Below, in pieces: positions 11,467 through 22,212 of a DNA stretch of 64,000 nucleotides (position 1 is the first letter of the stretch; each line of letters starts with the position of its first letter). This DNA is from Erinaceus europaeus. Lineage: Eukaryota > Chordata > Mammalia > Eulipotyphla > Erinaceidae. The stretch is from NCBI RefSeq assembly GCF_950295315.1, contig NC_080175.1:88002161-88066160 (forward strand), read 5' to 3'. The position numbers and the translations under genes were made by a program. The notes below the pieces were generated by a model. The model did not search any database. It saw only the letters and a program-made list of their open reading frames with translations, and had not been told where the DNA came from.

Positions 11467-11769
11467 AAAATTTGTTTACATGGGAAAGAGAGAGGCAGGC
11501 TGGAAGTATGGACCGACCAGTCAATATCCGTGTTTTGCGGGGAAGCAATTCCAGAAGCCAGACCTTCCACCTTCTGCATCCCACATGACCTTGGATCCCA
11601 TACTCCCAGAGGGATAAAGAATAGGAAAGCTATCAGGGGAGGGGATGGGATACTGAGGTCTGGTGGTGGGAACTGTGCAAAGTTGTACCCCTCTTATCCT
11701 ATGGTTTTGTCAGTGTTTCCTTTTTATAAATAAATAATTTTTTTTAAAAAAAGAAAATTTGTTTACATG
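11467..11769 (+). mobile_element. 5'-truncated LINE-1 (3' UTR only) with 16 bp target-site duplication
   Basis: The element is only 271 bp (11483-11753) and corresponds to the last part of the L1 3' UTR seen in the full-length copy: gggaaagagagaggcaggctgg, accttccaccttctgcatcc, tactcccagagggataaagaa, a G-rich ggggaggggatggga, and a ctttttataaataaat end with an A-rich tail. aaaatttgtttacatg occurs at 11467-11482 and 11754-11769, identical at all 16 positions, which fixes both boundaries. A classic severe 5' truncation. Confidence 0.95.
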
Positions 11770-12149
11770 AGGCCAAATATGCCCAGAGAAAAGAGAAAGG
11801 AACAGCAATCAGAAGCTTTTCTTACACTCTTTCAACTCTGTATGTATCCAAAAACGTGGTTCTCTGGTATCATGTAGCTAACACCCTTGAGACAGTCAGT
11901 AAACTACTCACTGACCTTTCTGTTAACTGAGATTCATGGCTATAAGGATCATCTTTTAGACCTTACAAAAATGATTACCTTTTACTGCTGTCACCACGAG
12001 TTTTTGACCTTTCTGTTTCTTCTCTCATGAAACTGCTCTAGAATTCCAATTTTATCTTTACATTTTCAGTGTACATGCCACATGACTCCTTTTTATTTTA
12101 ATCAAAGCATCAACTCTCTCTATATAGGCTTATAGCATTTCTATCTTTT

Positions 12150-12150
<1 letters not shown>

Positions 12151-12208
<58 letters not shown>

Positions 12209-12209
12209 C
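12151..12209. repeat. (CTTT)n microsatellite
   Basis: Uninterrupted tttc tetramers over about 58 bp. It sits at the tail end of the adjacent reverse SINE and probably grew from its A-rich tail. Confidence 0.95.
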
Positions 12210-12336
12210 TTTTTTTACCAGAGCACTGCCTAGCTCTGGCTTATGGTGGTGCACGGGGGGATTAAACCTGGGACTTTGGAGCCTCAGGCGTGAGAGTCTC
12301 TTTGTATAACCCTTGTGCTATCTACCCTCCGCCCAA
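12210..12336 (-). mobile_element. SINE family C
   Basis: Reversed copy: accagagcactgcctagctctgg, ttatggtggtgcac, reversed B box (gattaaacctggg), gagcctcaggcgtgagagtctc and reversed A box (cttgtgctatctaccc). The body is complete. Confidence 0.9.
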
Positions 12337-13440
12337 CATTTCTAACTTTTATGTGAGCATTTCTGTTAATATTCTTCACTTCTTATCTGTATTGAAATAT
12401 AAATCACATTTGCCTTTTGTAGAAAAGAATGTTCATGAGATGTCATTTTCGTCATTTCCTTTATCTCTGTGAATGACTTTTTGGATAGAAGAGTCCTTTG
12501 GAACAATTTAGAATAACAGTGTATAGGAAGGGAGCTCCAGTGCTGTGGTGTCTCTCCTCAGTATCAATCAGTTTGAACAGAAACGTTGGTTACGGAATAG
12601 TGAAACACACATATGTGAGGCCACAGATCTCAGATACAATACGCGGTCTGTACCTCCTGTGGCTAGTCAACATGCTCATCCTGATTTACCACCTACAAAT
12701 TACTGCATTTTAAAACTATGCAAGAAGTTACAATATGCTCTGTATAGGTACACTGATAAGTTTCTAGAAATAAAAGAGATCAATGACATGATTTTATTTG
12801 AGAAAGCAGTTGTTGGCATTGACTATACCTGAAGGGTCCTCTTTTATCAATTTATGATTTAAGAGTACAACACACTGACATAAAGAAAGGTCTAGCGAAT
12901 GCAAGGAAATAAAAAGATAGAATAGCTAATGTAAGAAGAGAAGCAGAAACTCAGAAAGTTGTAAGGAATTATAGTTTAGAAATAAGATGCAAGAAAGTAG
13001 TATGTCTCTTCAACTAAAGGCAATTATTCACAGAATGCCTTTCATAAAAGTCAAGAATAAACCAAGATAAGCTTGATATTAAAAGATTAACCAAAGTTAG
13101 ATGGCATAAAATTGTCTATCAAACAAGAACATGGTTGTTCAATTAAAACAGAATATGAAAAAAAAGAACCAGGTCAACTAATTTTATTAACAGTCTATTT
13201 AATACATACTTTTAAATATCACCATGTCACTATGTTAATGGGATAACAGATATGCCATTCTTATTTTATACTAAGTCTTCAAAATCTCAGCCTAGCTACA
13301 ACTGAATTATTTATATGATTACAACACTAAACAAATCTGGTTTATAATGCTCCTATCCTGACACTTTTTTGCTTTTCCCTAAAAGAATATATACAATTCA
13401 ATACTAAAGGCCCTGAGATTAGGTGCCATTCATATGTCTT
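12337..13440. other. Non-coding stretch
   Basis: Two overlapping frames (12498-12713, 12545-12832) were examined and show no domain. A SINE-tail-like snippet lies near 12530-12560. Otherwise nothing is recognised. Confidence 0.45.
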
Positions 13441-13444
13441 TTTT

Positions 13445-13990
13445 TGTTTGTTTGTTTTTTAATATATTTTTAATTTATAAAATGGAAATGTTGACGACAA
13501 GACTACAGGATAAGAGGGGTCCATTTCCACACAGTGCCCACCCCAGAGCTCCATATCCAATCCCCTCCCTTGATATCTTCCTTATTCTTTATCCCTCTGG
13601 GAGCATGGGCCTACGATCATTGCGGTCTTCACATAAAGTATACTCACTCTTAAAAATAATCCTCACCTCTGTATCCCTGTAGATCTGAGCTCACATTCTT
13701 TGGTCATGAGTAGGAACATTCCAAGCTGCCCTACTATAGACCCATCTTCCTCAAGTGTAGCATGGAGTATGTTGTTCATCCTCCCTTCAGAGAATAGAAT
13801 ATTCTCTGCCTTTGTTGATCCAAGTTGAGGACAAAGCCCTATGGGGGCCCACAAAGGGGTCTATTTTGTTGTTCCTGACCAGTAACAATGGAGAAAGGGA
13901 TTTACTTGAGGTCTAGGACCACAGTGTCTGTTTGGGAATCTCAGGACTCCCCAAATAGGGCCCCAGCTAATGGGGTGGCCTGACAGTGAC
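13445..13990 (-). mobile_element. LINE-1 3' UTR fragment, reverse, diverged subfamily
   Basis: 13470-13624 is the reverse complement of the L1 3' end (taagaggggtccatttccacacagtgccc, ccctctgggagcatggg). It is followed by reversed upstream 3' UTR (gatctgagctcacattctttggtcatgag) that recurs at 41060. About 200 bp at 13790-13990 has no second copy in the window. It lies head to head with the next entry. Confidence 0.75.
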
Positions 13991-14806
13991 GAAAAAGTCC
14001 TCATTTGGAATGTTCCTACTCATGAAGACAGAATGTAAGCTCAGATCTACAGGAATGTAGAGGTCACATAGGCTCCTAAGCTGAAAATGGGTTCCAGACC
14101 AAATCAAATTGATGGGATTTACAGTCAACAATATTTATACCCCTTTCCCATATTAGGGAGCAACTCTCTACCCTGATCCAGCATTCTGGTCCTTTTCCAG
14201 CCATGACATCATCTCCCCAGACAATAACTTGGATCCACCTGCATATCAGATTTCAGGCTCAGTGAAAAACAAAACAAAACAAAACAAACAAACTAGTATA
14301 GCCACAGGCCCTTTGGAATATAACTAAAATATGCCTACTAGCTACCTACAGAATGGAGGACCCCCCCAATACTTCATCTGCACTATTCCAGCCTTTCTTT
14401 AGGTCCATGATTGTTCAACAATTTGTTTAGCTCTTATGTTTAACTTTTTTTTCAACCACCAGGTTCCAGATGCTAGCATGATGCCAACCAGACTTCCCTG
14501 GACAGACGAACCCACCAGAGCCCCACCCTACTAGAGAAAGAGAGAGGCAGGCTGGGAGTATGGATCTACCTGTCAATGCCCATGTTGAGCGTGGAAGCAA
14601 TTACAGAAGCCAGACCTTCCACCTTCTGCATCTCACAATGATCTTGGGTCCATACTCCCAGAGGGATAAAGAATAGAAAAGCTATCAGGGGAGGGGATGG
14701 TATATGGAGAAGTGGTGGTGGGAATTGTGTGGAGTTGTAGCCCTCTTATCCTATGTTTTTGCTAATGTCTCCTTTTTATAAATAATAAATAATAAAAAAT
14801 ATTCCT
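13991..14806 (+). mobile_element. LINE-1 3' UTR fragment, forward
   Basis: Forward L1 3' UTR. The upstream part (ggaatgttcctactcatgaa, ccatgacatcatctccccagacaataactt) is followed by an A-rich (aaaac)n at 14263-14290, actagtatagccacaggccc, caccaggttccagatgctagc, the conserved ggggaggggatgg block and a ctttttataaataataaat end. The left part pairs with the preceding entry as an imperfect inverted repeat. Confidence 0.9.
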
Positions 14807-14810
14807 CACT

Positions 14811-15699
14811 AAAATTTAATTTTTAGTATAAACATTTCACATATTCAACCAAAAATAACAAGAAACAAACTCTAGTATACATAAAGAAAACGTCTAAAGA
14901 ATTTTTTTCACATATAAATGGTTTTCAAACCAGAAGCATGGATCATGCTATTTGCATTGCCTTGCAACTAAAGAAAAGCCTAAGGAAATCCAAAAGCCTA
15001 TCAGCTCAGCAGACCAATGCGTCTCACATCATGCAGCTTATTTCAAACTAAGGACTGACAATCTGCAAGAGCAGAACACAGCAGGGCATATACTAATTGG
15101 CTACTCCATTGCATAATAATGATTCAGTAGATGAGTAAATGTATTTAGTATGGGAAGAAATAGGATCGATCACTATAGGCTTATTTATTCATGTTTAATG
15201 GGCTACTTCTATCCACAGAAACTTTAGTTCAGTGCTAGCATTGTTCTATTTTTGTGGGATACAAGTGTCATTTCTACAGTGGTAGAACATACATGCTCAT
15301 GGAAGTTTGTGGTTACACACCTTTGCTTTTTTTTTTTTTTTGCACTATAGTTTATCAACAATATTTAGGATTAAAAAATGAAAAACTAAGGAGAACTGGC
15401 AATGATTTTTTTGAAGAGGTAACATCTCTGTAAATAGAGAAAAACATTTTGATAATGTTTACTGCTATTTCCCAAAACTATTCCATATTGTGTACAATGG
15501 GAGGCTTTGGAGCAGGATATATTTAATTAGATCTCAGAAGTAGAAAAAAAGACATGTTATTAAGAAACATATAAGATATATATTACATATTATGAAAGAT
15601 TATATATATATTTTTTTCCAAAAACAATTAGTGTCTATAATCTTACCCACATTGACATGAAAGACAGAAGGAAAGTAAGGTTTGGTAAATGAGAAAGAC
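14811..15699. other. AT-rich non-coding stretch
   Basis: No gene seen. A T run lies at about 15328-15341 and an AT-rich (TA)n-like patch at 15600-15617. Confidence 0.5.
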
Positions 15700-16232
15700 T
15701 AATGAATCCACTGCTCCTGGAGCTCATTTTTCCCAATTTGTTGCCCTTGTTATCATTACTTATTGTCTAGAGGTTCTAGAAAGGGAGCGCAGCTACTAGT
15801 ATAACCTCCACTGTCTCTGTTCAGGGAAGGTCATCCTCTTCTACCAAGCTCCTACCTTCAGGAGAGACATACATGGAGACGTGAGGGAGAAGGGGGACAC
15901 CCGCCTAGCCAGCCAGATCAGCGAATCAACCCTGGGTTGATTCATCAATGGGGTGACAGATGTCAGAGCCAGATCACCCTCAAGTCCTGCTGTTGTTATT
16001 GTTGTCTTTGCTGTCGCTGTTGGATAGGACAGAGAGAAATCGAGAGAGGAGGGGAAGACAGAGAGGAGGAGAGAAATATAGACAGACACCTGCAGACCTG
16101 CTTCAACGCTTGTGAAGCGACCCCCTCCCTCCCTGCAGGTGGGGAGCCAGGGGTTTGAACCAGGATCCTTATACTGGTCCTTGCTCTTTGAGCCATGAGC
16201 TCTTAACCCGCTGTGCTATTGCTTGGCCCCCC
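15700..16232 (-). mobile_element. SINE family A, long form, with unexplained internal insert
   Basis: The reversed 3' module (aatccactgctcctggag), the poly-pyrimidine complement and the full reversed head (16020-16230) are present. About 220 bp (15766-15985) of unrelated, less AT-rich DNA separates two parts of the tail. The B box survives as gggtttgaaccagg in reverse. Confidence 0.85.
15766..15985. other. Unidentified insert inside a SINE
   Basis: Not similar to any other sequence in the window. It starts with tctaga-ggt-tctaga (15766-15780) and contains a perfect 10 bp-arm hairpin with a one-base loop at 15923-15943 (arms gaatcaaccc / gggttgattc). No A tail or clear duplication is evident. 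It could be an extra module of a SINE subfamily or an unrelated transposed fragment. Confidence 0.6.
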
Positions 16233-16423
16233 TCCAGTACAATTTTTCTATTAAACACAGACATACTGATACACATGTAGTACATAATATATATATATAT
16301 ATGTGCATGCATAAATATTAGGAGAGGGGTGACAAAGATGTCAAAGAACTGCTCCACCATGTGATGTGATGTCAAAGATGGAATCGAGGGCTTGACACAT
16401 GGAAAACATGCTCCATGTGCTAC

Positions 16424-16502
16424 ATTTTCTTTCTTTCTTTCTTTCTTTCTTTCTCTCTTTCTCTCTGTCTCTCTGTCTCTCTGTCTCTCTTGCTCTCTTC
16501 TC
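16424..16502. repeat. Compound pyrimidine microsatellite (TTTC)n(TCTG/TCTC)n
   Basis: Tetramer tttc units grade into tctctctg units. The sequence just downstream (tggtttatagtagagctgctgac) looks like a decayed reverse family C end, so this is probably a SINE-tail expansion. Confidence 0.85.
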
Positions 16503-17030
16503 TTTCTACTTTACTTGGGGGCAGGTAATGGTTTATAGTAGAGCTGCTGACAGGATACAATTTCTCATGTCCTTGAAAGAGGTGTCTGGAAAACATTCTT
16601 ACCCCCAACAATTGAATAAGAAGGATAATGATGACAAAGAGAGGAAAATATAGATCCTCTTTTCATGTTTCCCAATTGTACCAACTCTAATATTATCAAG
16701 GTCAAGAATTGGCATCTCCAAGCCAAATGTATGACAAATCCGCTTTCATATTTTAACAACAAACATTATATATGAATCTCAAATATATAAAAACACACAG
16801 ATGGCTTTAATCAGCCAAATACTACATTTTCAATGTCATAAAACTATATTTCAAACATGAAAAGTACAACTAAGAAAATTTTGCATAAACATCTTTGAAA
16901 AAAGCCCTAGGGCATATGCAGTTAGTTGGAGTCTAGTGAACAGCATGTGTTTGAAGAAGGGGTAGGGAGCTTTGTCTCTGCTGCCAACATTGGTGTACAC
17001 TTCACAATCAAATACACATTTTTTTTTCTT
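16503..17030. other. AT-rich non-coding stretch
   Basis: Apart from the possible family C remnant at 16515-16560, no gene or repeat is recognised. Confidence 0.45.
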
Positions 17031-17158
17031 TCAGATTACGTTTTGCAGACTGTAATGTGAAGTGCCCTTGTTCGAACTTTTACTGGAAAAATCAACCACT
17101 GCACCTGTGCATGAAGGCTCCTACCTATGTGTCTGAAAGTCTACAAATCTATTTTTAG
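17017..17158 (+). other. Weak candidate terminal exon
   Basis: A T-rich polypyrimidine tract ending ttttttctttcag (to 17034) resembles a 3' splice site. From 17036 a frame stays open for 40 codons to a TAG at 17156-17158. Its translation includes a Cys cluster, C-x3-C-x-C, in the first third. An AATAAA lies about 210 bp further on (17369). I do not recognise the peptide, and no upstream exon is visible. A 40-codon open stretch can occur by chance. This is a hypothesis, not an annotated gene. Confidence 0.15.
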
Positions 17159-17910
17159 AATGCCATTATTATGTATTCAAGCATACAGGCACCTAGTTAT
17201 CAAGTCACTTCTAAGTCACAGGGCAAGAAGTGTGTTGAGTTTCAGAAAAGTTCAGCGACTTATGCCATTAACTGAAAGGGAAAATAAGTATGAAGAGCCA
17301 AGGGTTTTGCATTTTTCAATCTGTAGTCACTGTTCTAAAGAAAGCATGTGGCCTTTTAGACCTGTGAAATAAATTCGTCCTTCAGAAAGAGCTCCAGTTT
17401 GTCCATGTAGTGCCAAATAAAATATCCTGAAGGCCGTAGTGCAGGAAGGATCTCAGCTAGTTTACTTTAATTATAAGACGCTAAGATGCAATATTTCATA
17501 AGCTCCTAACGTATGCCTTTACTATTTATTATTACTATTTTCCTTTCTTCCTCCTTATAATGTTGAACAATCATGTCTTCCCCCAAAAATAGTATAGTTT
17601 CAATATTTATCTAAATATAATATAAATATGGCTCAATGACAAAGAATTTGTAGCGATCTGAATTTGTCATCTGATATTTGAACAATCATGAGCAGATAAT
17701 TTAACTTAAATTTTTCTGCTTTTAAAATGTGAAATATATATTCATAGTTGAGTGGAAAAATGACATGGTATTTATGAAAAATATTCTCAAGGGTTAGCAT
17801 TAAGGTCTTCACAACTCATCTAGTATCAAACTAACAAAAACTTAGTATTAACCATGTGTTTAGATTCCCTTCTGTCTTATTTTTTCAAGCATTTTAAATA
17901 CTTTTTGTGA
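17159..17910. other. AT-rich non-coding stretch
   Basis: An 81-codon frame at 17127-17372 has no recognisable features. No confident repeat is seen. Confidence 0.45.
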
Positions 17911-18060
17911 GGAGGAGCTAGCATAATGGTTATGCAAACAGACTCTCATGCCTGAGGCTCTGAGGTCACAGGTTCAATCCCTAAACCCCATTACCATAAA
18001 CAAGAGCTGAGCAGTGCTCTACTAGAAAAACAGACACCACCACCACCACTAACAAAAAAG
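17911..18060 (+). mobile_element. SINE family C
   Basis: Forward copy: A box tagcataatgg, tatgcaaacagactctcatgcc, B box ggttcaatccc, end gagctgagcagtgctct, then an A-rich tail with (CAC)n near 18038-18049. Both pol III boxes match consensus. Confidence 0.92.
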
Positions 18061-18216
18061 TCTTGCTTATAAGCAGACAGATTTGCATAACAGACAGTGC
18101 TGTCAGCATCCCATGTGTCAGCTTTGCAAATACAGAGGAGAATGCAGGCCTCATTTGACCAAAGCCCTGACAGGAGCTATGGGACATTACTCTAAACCTA
18201 AAAAAGAGGAAGAGGA

Positions 18217-18830
18217 GGAGCCAAGATGGCAGCTTGAGAGACCAGGCCTGGTGTGAGCTCTGCAAGGAGGCTGTTGTACACCTGGGAAGTTCCAGTGAGG
18301 GTAGGAGCTCTGGGCCAGTGGTGGTAGAGGAGGGCAGGGATGGGTCAGGGTGGTAGCAGGGCAGAGCCCTATAATTCACCCTTGAATTATAACACTCTAA
18401 GACATATTATATAATTATAAAACTCTAAGACATAATATTTAATAAGGCCCTAAAGGGCAAATTATATAATTTGAGGCTTAAAGGGACAAAGGAAACAGGG
18501 ATTTCTCTGGGAGTCTTCTGTTTTGCTATTTCACTCTGCACTCCCCCAGTCACAAGACCAACCCCCAAGCCAGCTATTTCTGGTAGGCCTCCTGTGGAGA
18601 TAATTTCTTTACCAAGATTCCTGGATCAGCAGGGTTGTCATCCAAAGGAAGGGGATATCTCCCCCAAGCAAAGTTTTGTTTTGTTTTGTTTGAAGGGGAC
18701 TGGAGCTCTGAGTGACAGAATACCTGACCAGTCAGGGCCTCAGTCTTGCCTGGGTTAGGTTACCTGTCTTCCTTATTCCTTTCCTCTACCCCTTGAGTTT
18801 GTTTGATAGTTGCTTCTTATATACATAAAT
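18217..18830 (+). promoter_or_regulatory. LINE-1 5' UTR/promoter remnant
   Basis: Begins with aagatggc (18223-18230), a YY1-type box at the position where L1 promoters normally carry it. Beyond that motif it shows no obvious similarity to the 5' UTR of the full-length L1 at 48015-49369, so the two elements appear to have different promoter types. A short duplicated motif (actctaagacat) occurs at 18393 and 18422. Confidence 0.6.
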
Positions 18831-20404
18831 CAATCTATGTCAATCACCAAATCAATAAAAACAAAAACAAAAACCACATGATTATCTCCCTTTGACAAAA
18901 CCCAACACCCATTCATGCTCAAAACACTACAAAAAAATGGGAACAGACAGAAAATTCCTCAATATAGTGGAGTCCATATATAGCAAACCTACAGCCAACA
19001 TCATACTCGATGGACAGAAGCTGAAAGCATTCCCTTTCAGATTGGGGAGTAGACAGGGAAGTCCATTATTACCACTACTCTTCAACATAGTGTTGGATGT
19101 TCTTGCCATAAACAATCAGGCAAGAGAAAGGAATCAAAGGAATACAGATTGGAATGAAGAAGACGAACACTCACTATTTGCAGATGATATTATAGCATAG
19201 AAAAAAGTAAAGAATCCAACAGAAAGCTACTGGAATCATTAGGCAATATAACAATGTGTCAGGCTACAAAAATCAATATACAAAAATCAGTGGTATTTCT
19301 TTATGCAAACACTAAGCCTGAAGAAGGGGATATCCAGAAATCACTCCCATTCACTGTTGCAGCAAAATCAATACGATATCTAGGAATAAACCTAAGAAGT
19401 GTAAGACTTGTATACTGAAAACTGTAAGTGGCTATTCAAAGAAACAGAAAATGATACAAAGAAATGGAAAGATATTTCATGCTCATGGATTAGAAGAATT
19501 AATGTCATCAAAGTGAATATTCTTCTGTAGTTAATCACTTACAAATACTAAAGTTGCACATTTCATCCTAATTTATATATGCACGGCTTTTCTAAACAAA
19601 GCCACAGGGAGTTAAAGTGATCCATCTTAGTTCAAAAACTTTATTGATGAATAAAGAAAGAGGTGAAAGACAACTACCAGATGGTTTCAGTCATATGTGG
19701 AGTCCAGAGAACTGAAAAACTTGAACACATCAGACAAGAGGCTAATAGCCAGAATACAGAAAGAGCTCACCAAACTTAGCAACAAAAAAGCAAGTGAACC
19801 ATACCAGGTGCCCAACAACAGATAAATGGCCGAGAAAGCTGTGGTATACTACCCAGCTATTAAGAACAATGAACCCATCCAAAATCGGACAGAGGATACA
19901 AAGAGAATATTCACTACAGAAGAGATCCAAAGGGCTAACAAACATATGGAAAACTATTCCAGGTCACTGATTGTCAGAGTAATGCAAATAAAGACAACAT
20001 GGAAATACGACCTCACCCCTGTGAGAATGGCATATATAAAAAATGACAGCAGCAACAAATGCTGGAGAGGTTTTGGGGACAAAGAAACCCTCTTATATTG
20101 CTGGTGTGAATGCAGATTGGTCCAACCTCAGTGGAGAACAGTCTGGAGCACCCTCATAAGGCTAGAAATAGACCTCCCATATGACCCAGTAATTTCTCTC
20201 CTAGGGACATATCCTAAGGGCTTCATAATACCCAATCAAAAAGATATGTGTACACCTATTTTTACAGTAACACAATTCATAATAGCTAAAACCTGGATGC
20301 AAACCAGGTGCCCAACAACAGATGAGTGGCTAAGAAAGCTGTGGTATATATACACAATGGAATACTACGCAGCTATCATAAATAACTATCTCTTGCCTTC
20401 TTAA
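18831..20404 (+). pseudogene. LINE-1 ORF2 remnant (RT core and C-terminus), broken
   Basis: A frame at 18892-19200 covers the RT region that includes SRQGSPLLPLLFN and the catalytic FADD. Upstream, the motif-A region is present but frameshifted. A segment of foreign or scrambled L1 sequence lies at 19540-19740. The C-terminal part (19826-20404) keeps the Cys-rich region in degraded form and ends shortly after the YYAAI block. A roughly 75 bp piece at 19803-19876 duplicates 20307-20380 (gtgcccaacaacagat... gtggtata), placed in the middle of the normal order. It cannot encode a working protein. Confidence 0.85.
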
Positions 20405-21013
20405 ACCCTTAAACAGCAGGAACCTTCCTCTTTCTCTATAAAGCCCATAATTCTCCCAGGCCTGGAACCTCTAAGGTGGGGTTCATTTGCCTGCATGCTT
20501 CTCCTAATTCATACCAACTGATACTACATCTGCTGATCCCAACCTAAGCAATGTAACCAGTATCACCTCAACATGTTTCACTTCGGACTTTGTCCAGAGA
20601 TATCAGGTGTGGAATGTCAATCCGTCAGCTTCATTATTCTGCCACCAGGTTCCAGATGCTACCATGATAACAACCAGACTTCCCTGGGAAGACGACTCCA
20701 CCAGTGTGTTCTAGAGCCTCACCTCCCCAGATCCTTGCACCATCAGGGAAAGAAAGAGACAAGCTAGGAGTATGGATCGACCTGCCAATGTCCTTGTTCA
20801 GTGAGGAAGCAATTACAGAAGCCAGACCTTTCACCTTCTGCACCCCATAATGATCCTGGGTCCATATTCCCAGAGGGATAAAGAATAGGAAAGCTATCAG
20901 GGGAGGGGATGGGATAAAGTGTTCTGGTGGTGGGAATTGTGTGGAGTTGTACCCCTCTTATCCTATGGTCTTGTCAATATTTCAATATCATAAATAAAAA
21001 TGATATAATTTTT
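20405..21013 (+). mobile_element. LINE-1 3' UTR (part of the internally deleted copy)
   Basis: Aligns by eye with the 3' UTR of the full-length copy: acagcaggaacct, cagagatatcaggtgtggaatg, ccaccaggttccagatgctacc, tcccagagggataaagaat, ggggaggggatggga. It ends in an A-rich stretch. The shorter 3' UTR copies elsewhere in the window match its last half. Confidence 0.9.
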
Positions 21014-21257
21014 AAAAAGTGGAAGAGGAAACTGATGTTTACCCTCTACACACTATAAGCGCTTATAAAAAAAAAACCATAAACTTGTGGTTTATAATCA
21101 ACAGAAATTGATTTCTCACAGTGCCAAAAGCTGGAATGTAAAGAATGACCTTGGTTCTCAGCAGAATTCCTGTCTGATGAAAGCTTACTTCCTTAAACAG
21201 CCATTTTTTTCTACCGCCTCACGTTAGTCCAAGTAATAACACCATCTCACATATCTT

Positions 21258-21478
21258 TTTATTTTATTTTATTTTATTTTATTGTCTTTATTTATTTATT
21301 ATTGGATAGACAGAGCCAGACATTGAGAGGGAAGGGCATGATAGAGACAGACACCTGCAACCCTGCTTCACCACTCGTGAAGCTTTCCTCCATACAGATG
21401 GGGACCAGGGGCTCAAACCTGGGTCCTTCTGCATTTTAATATGTGCGCTCAACCAGGTGTGCCACCACCCGGGCCCCT
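21258..21478 (-). mobile_element. SINE family B
   Basis: Left (TTTTA)n tail at 21260-21288, then GA-rich stretch, gacacctgcaaccctgcttcacc, reversed B box (gctcaaacctggg) and reversed head ending ccacccgggcccc. The flanks tctcacatatcttttta and tctcacacctctttatc look like an aged duplication. Confidence 0.9.
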
Positions 21479-21844
21479 TCTCACACCTCTTTATCAGGGC
21501 ATCCATTTCACTAACTAGACATCTGGCCTGATAATCGAGTTACTTCCTCAAAGCCCTATCACCTTATCAGTTAGGATCTTAAAATTATTTGGGAAAAAAC
21601 ACAAAGTCAGACCACAGCATATTTTTTCTCAGACATAAAGTAAAACATTGAGATGATTAAGCCTACAAGTGTACATTTATATGCTTGCTAGCTACAAAAT
21701 GGAGAAAAATCATATATACAATAAAGCTGTTAACCCAAGTCTGATAATTTACAATCAAAGTGAAATCAGAGTTAGTGGCATTTCCAAGTACTGTGTTCAA
21801 CCAGATGTTCTGTACTGTGAACAGAGCTTTAGATGTGATCATTT
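21479..21844. other. AT-rich non-coding stretch
   Basis: No gene or confident repeat. Confidence 0.5.
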
Positions 21845-21930
21845 AATACAGTTTTAGATACAAATAAATCATGTCCAGGAAGATGTGAAACTTGCCTAAG
21901 GTCAGGCAGCTATGAGGTACCAGATTATCA
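21845..21930 (+). mobile_element. MIR fragment (ancient SINE)
   Basis: The stretch gaaacttgcctaaggtcaggcagctatgagg matches the MIR core pattern (aacttgcccaaggtcacacagctagtaag) with several differences. Confidence 0.7.
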
Positions 21931-22212
21931 GTATCATAATATGACAATCTCACTCATGAAATATAATATAATGATTTAAGCTTCATAAATTCAAAACCTT
22001 TAATTTATTCCATTTTACTCTGTCCTATATACAGAGCACAGTTTCATATTTTATCAGGTAGTTCTCCTATAAGTAGAACATGAAGTTTGTACTTTATTCT
22101 TTTTTTTGCAGTTTGTATTTTAGAAACAAATATTAAACTATATTTTGAATTTTTATGATAGAATACCTATAAATACTCTACTTACTTCAAAAATTTCTTA
22201 AGATACAGCTAA

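Larger units (their letters stand above)
18201..21029 (+). mobile_element. LINE-1, internally deleted, both ends retained
   Basis: The element spans about 18217-21013. The flanks aaaaagaggaagagga (18201-18216) and aaaaagtggaagagga (21014-21029) agree at 15 of 16 positions. The 5' end starts ggagccaagatggcag, close to the start of other mammalian L1 5' UTRs. About 610 bp of 5' UTR then joins directly to the middle of the reverse transcriptase, so ORF1, the endonuclease and the front of the RT are missing. The remaining ORF2 is broken and rearranged, and the 3' UTR is complete. At 2.8 kb it is far below the 7.5 kb of the intact copy. Confidence 0.88.

Noticed and set aside
12498..12832. Overlapping 71- and 95-codon frames as a small gene
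   Set aside because: Two frames overlap with no better candidate, no recognisable domain and no splice context. Too weak to list as a CDS.
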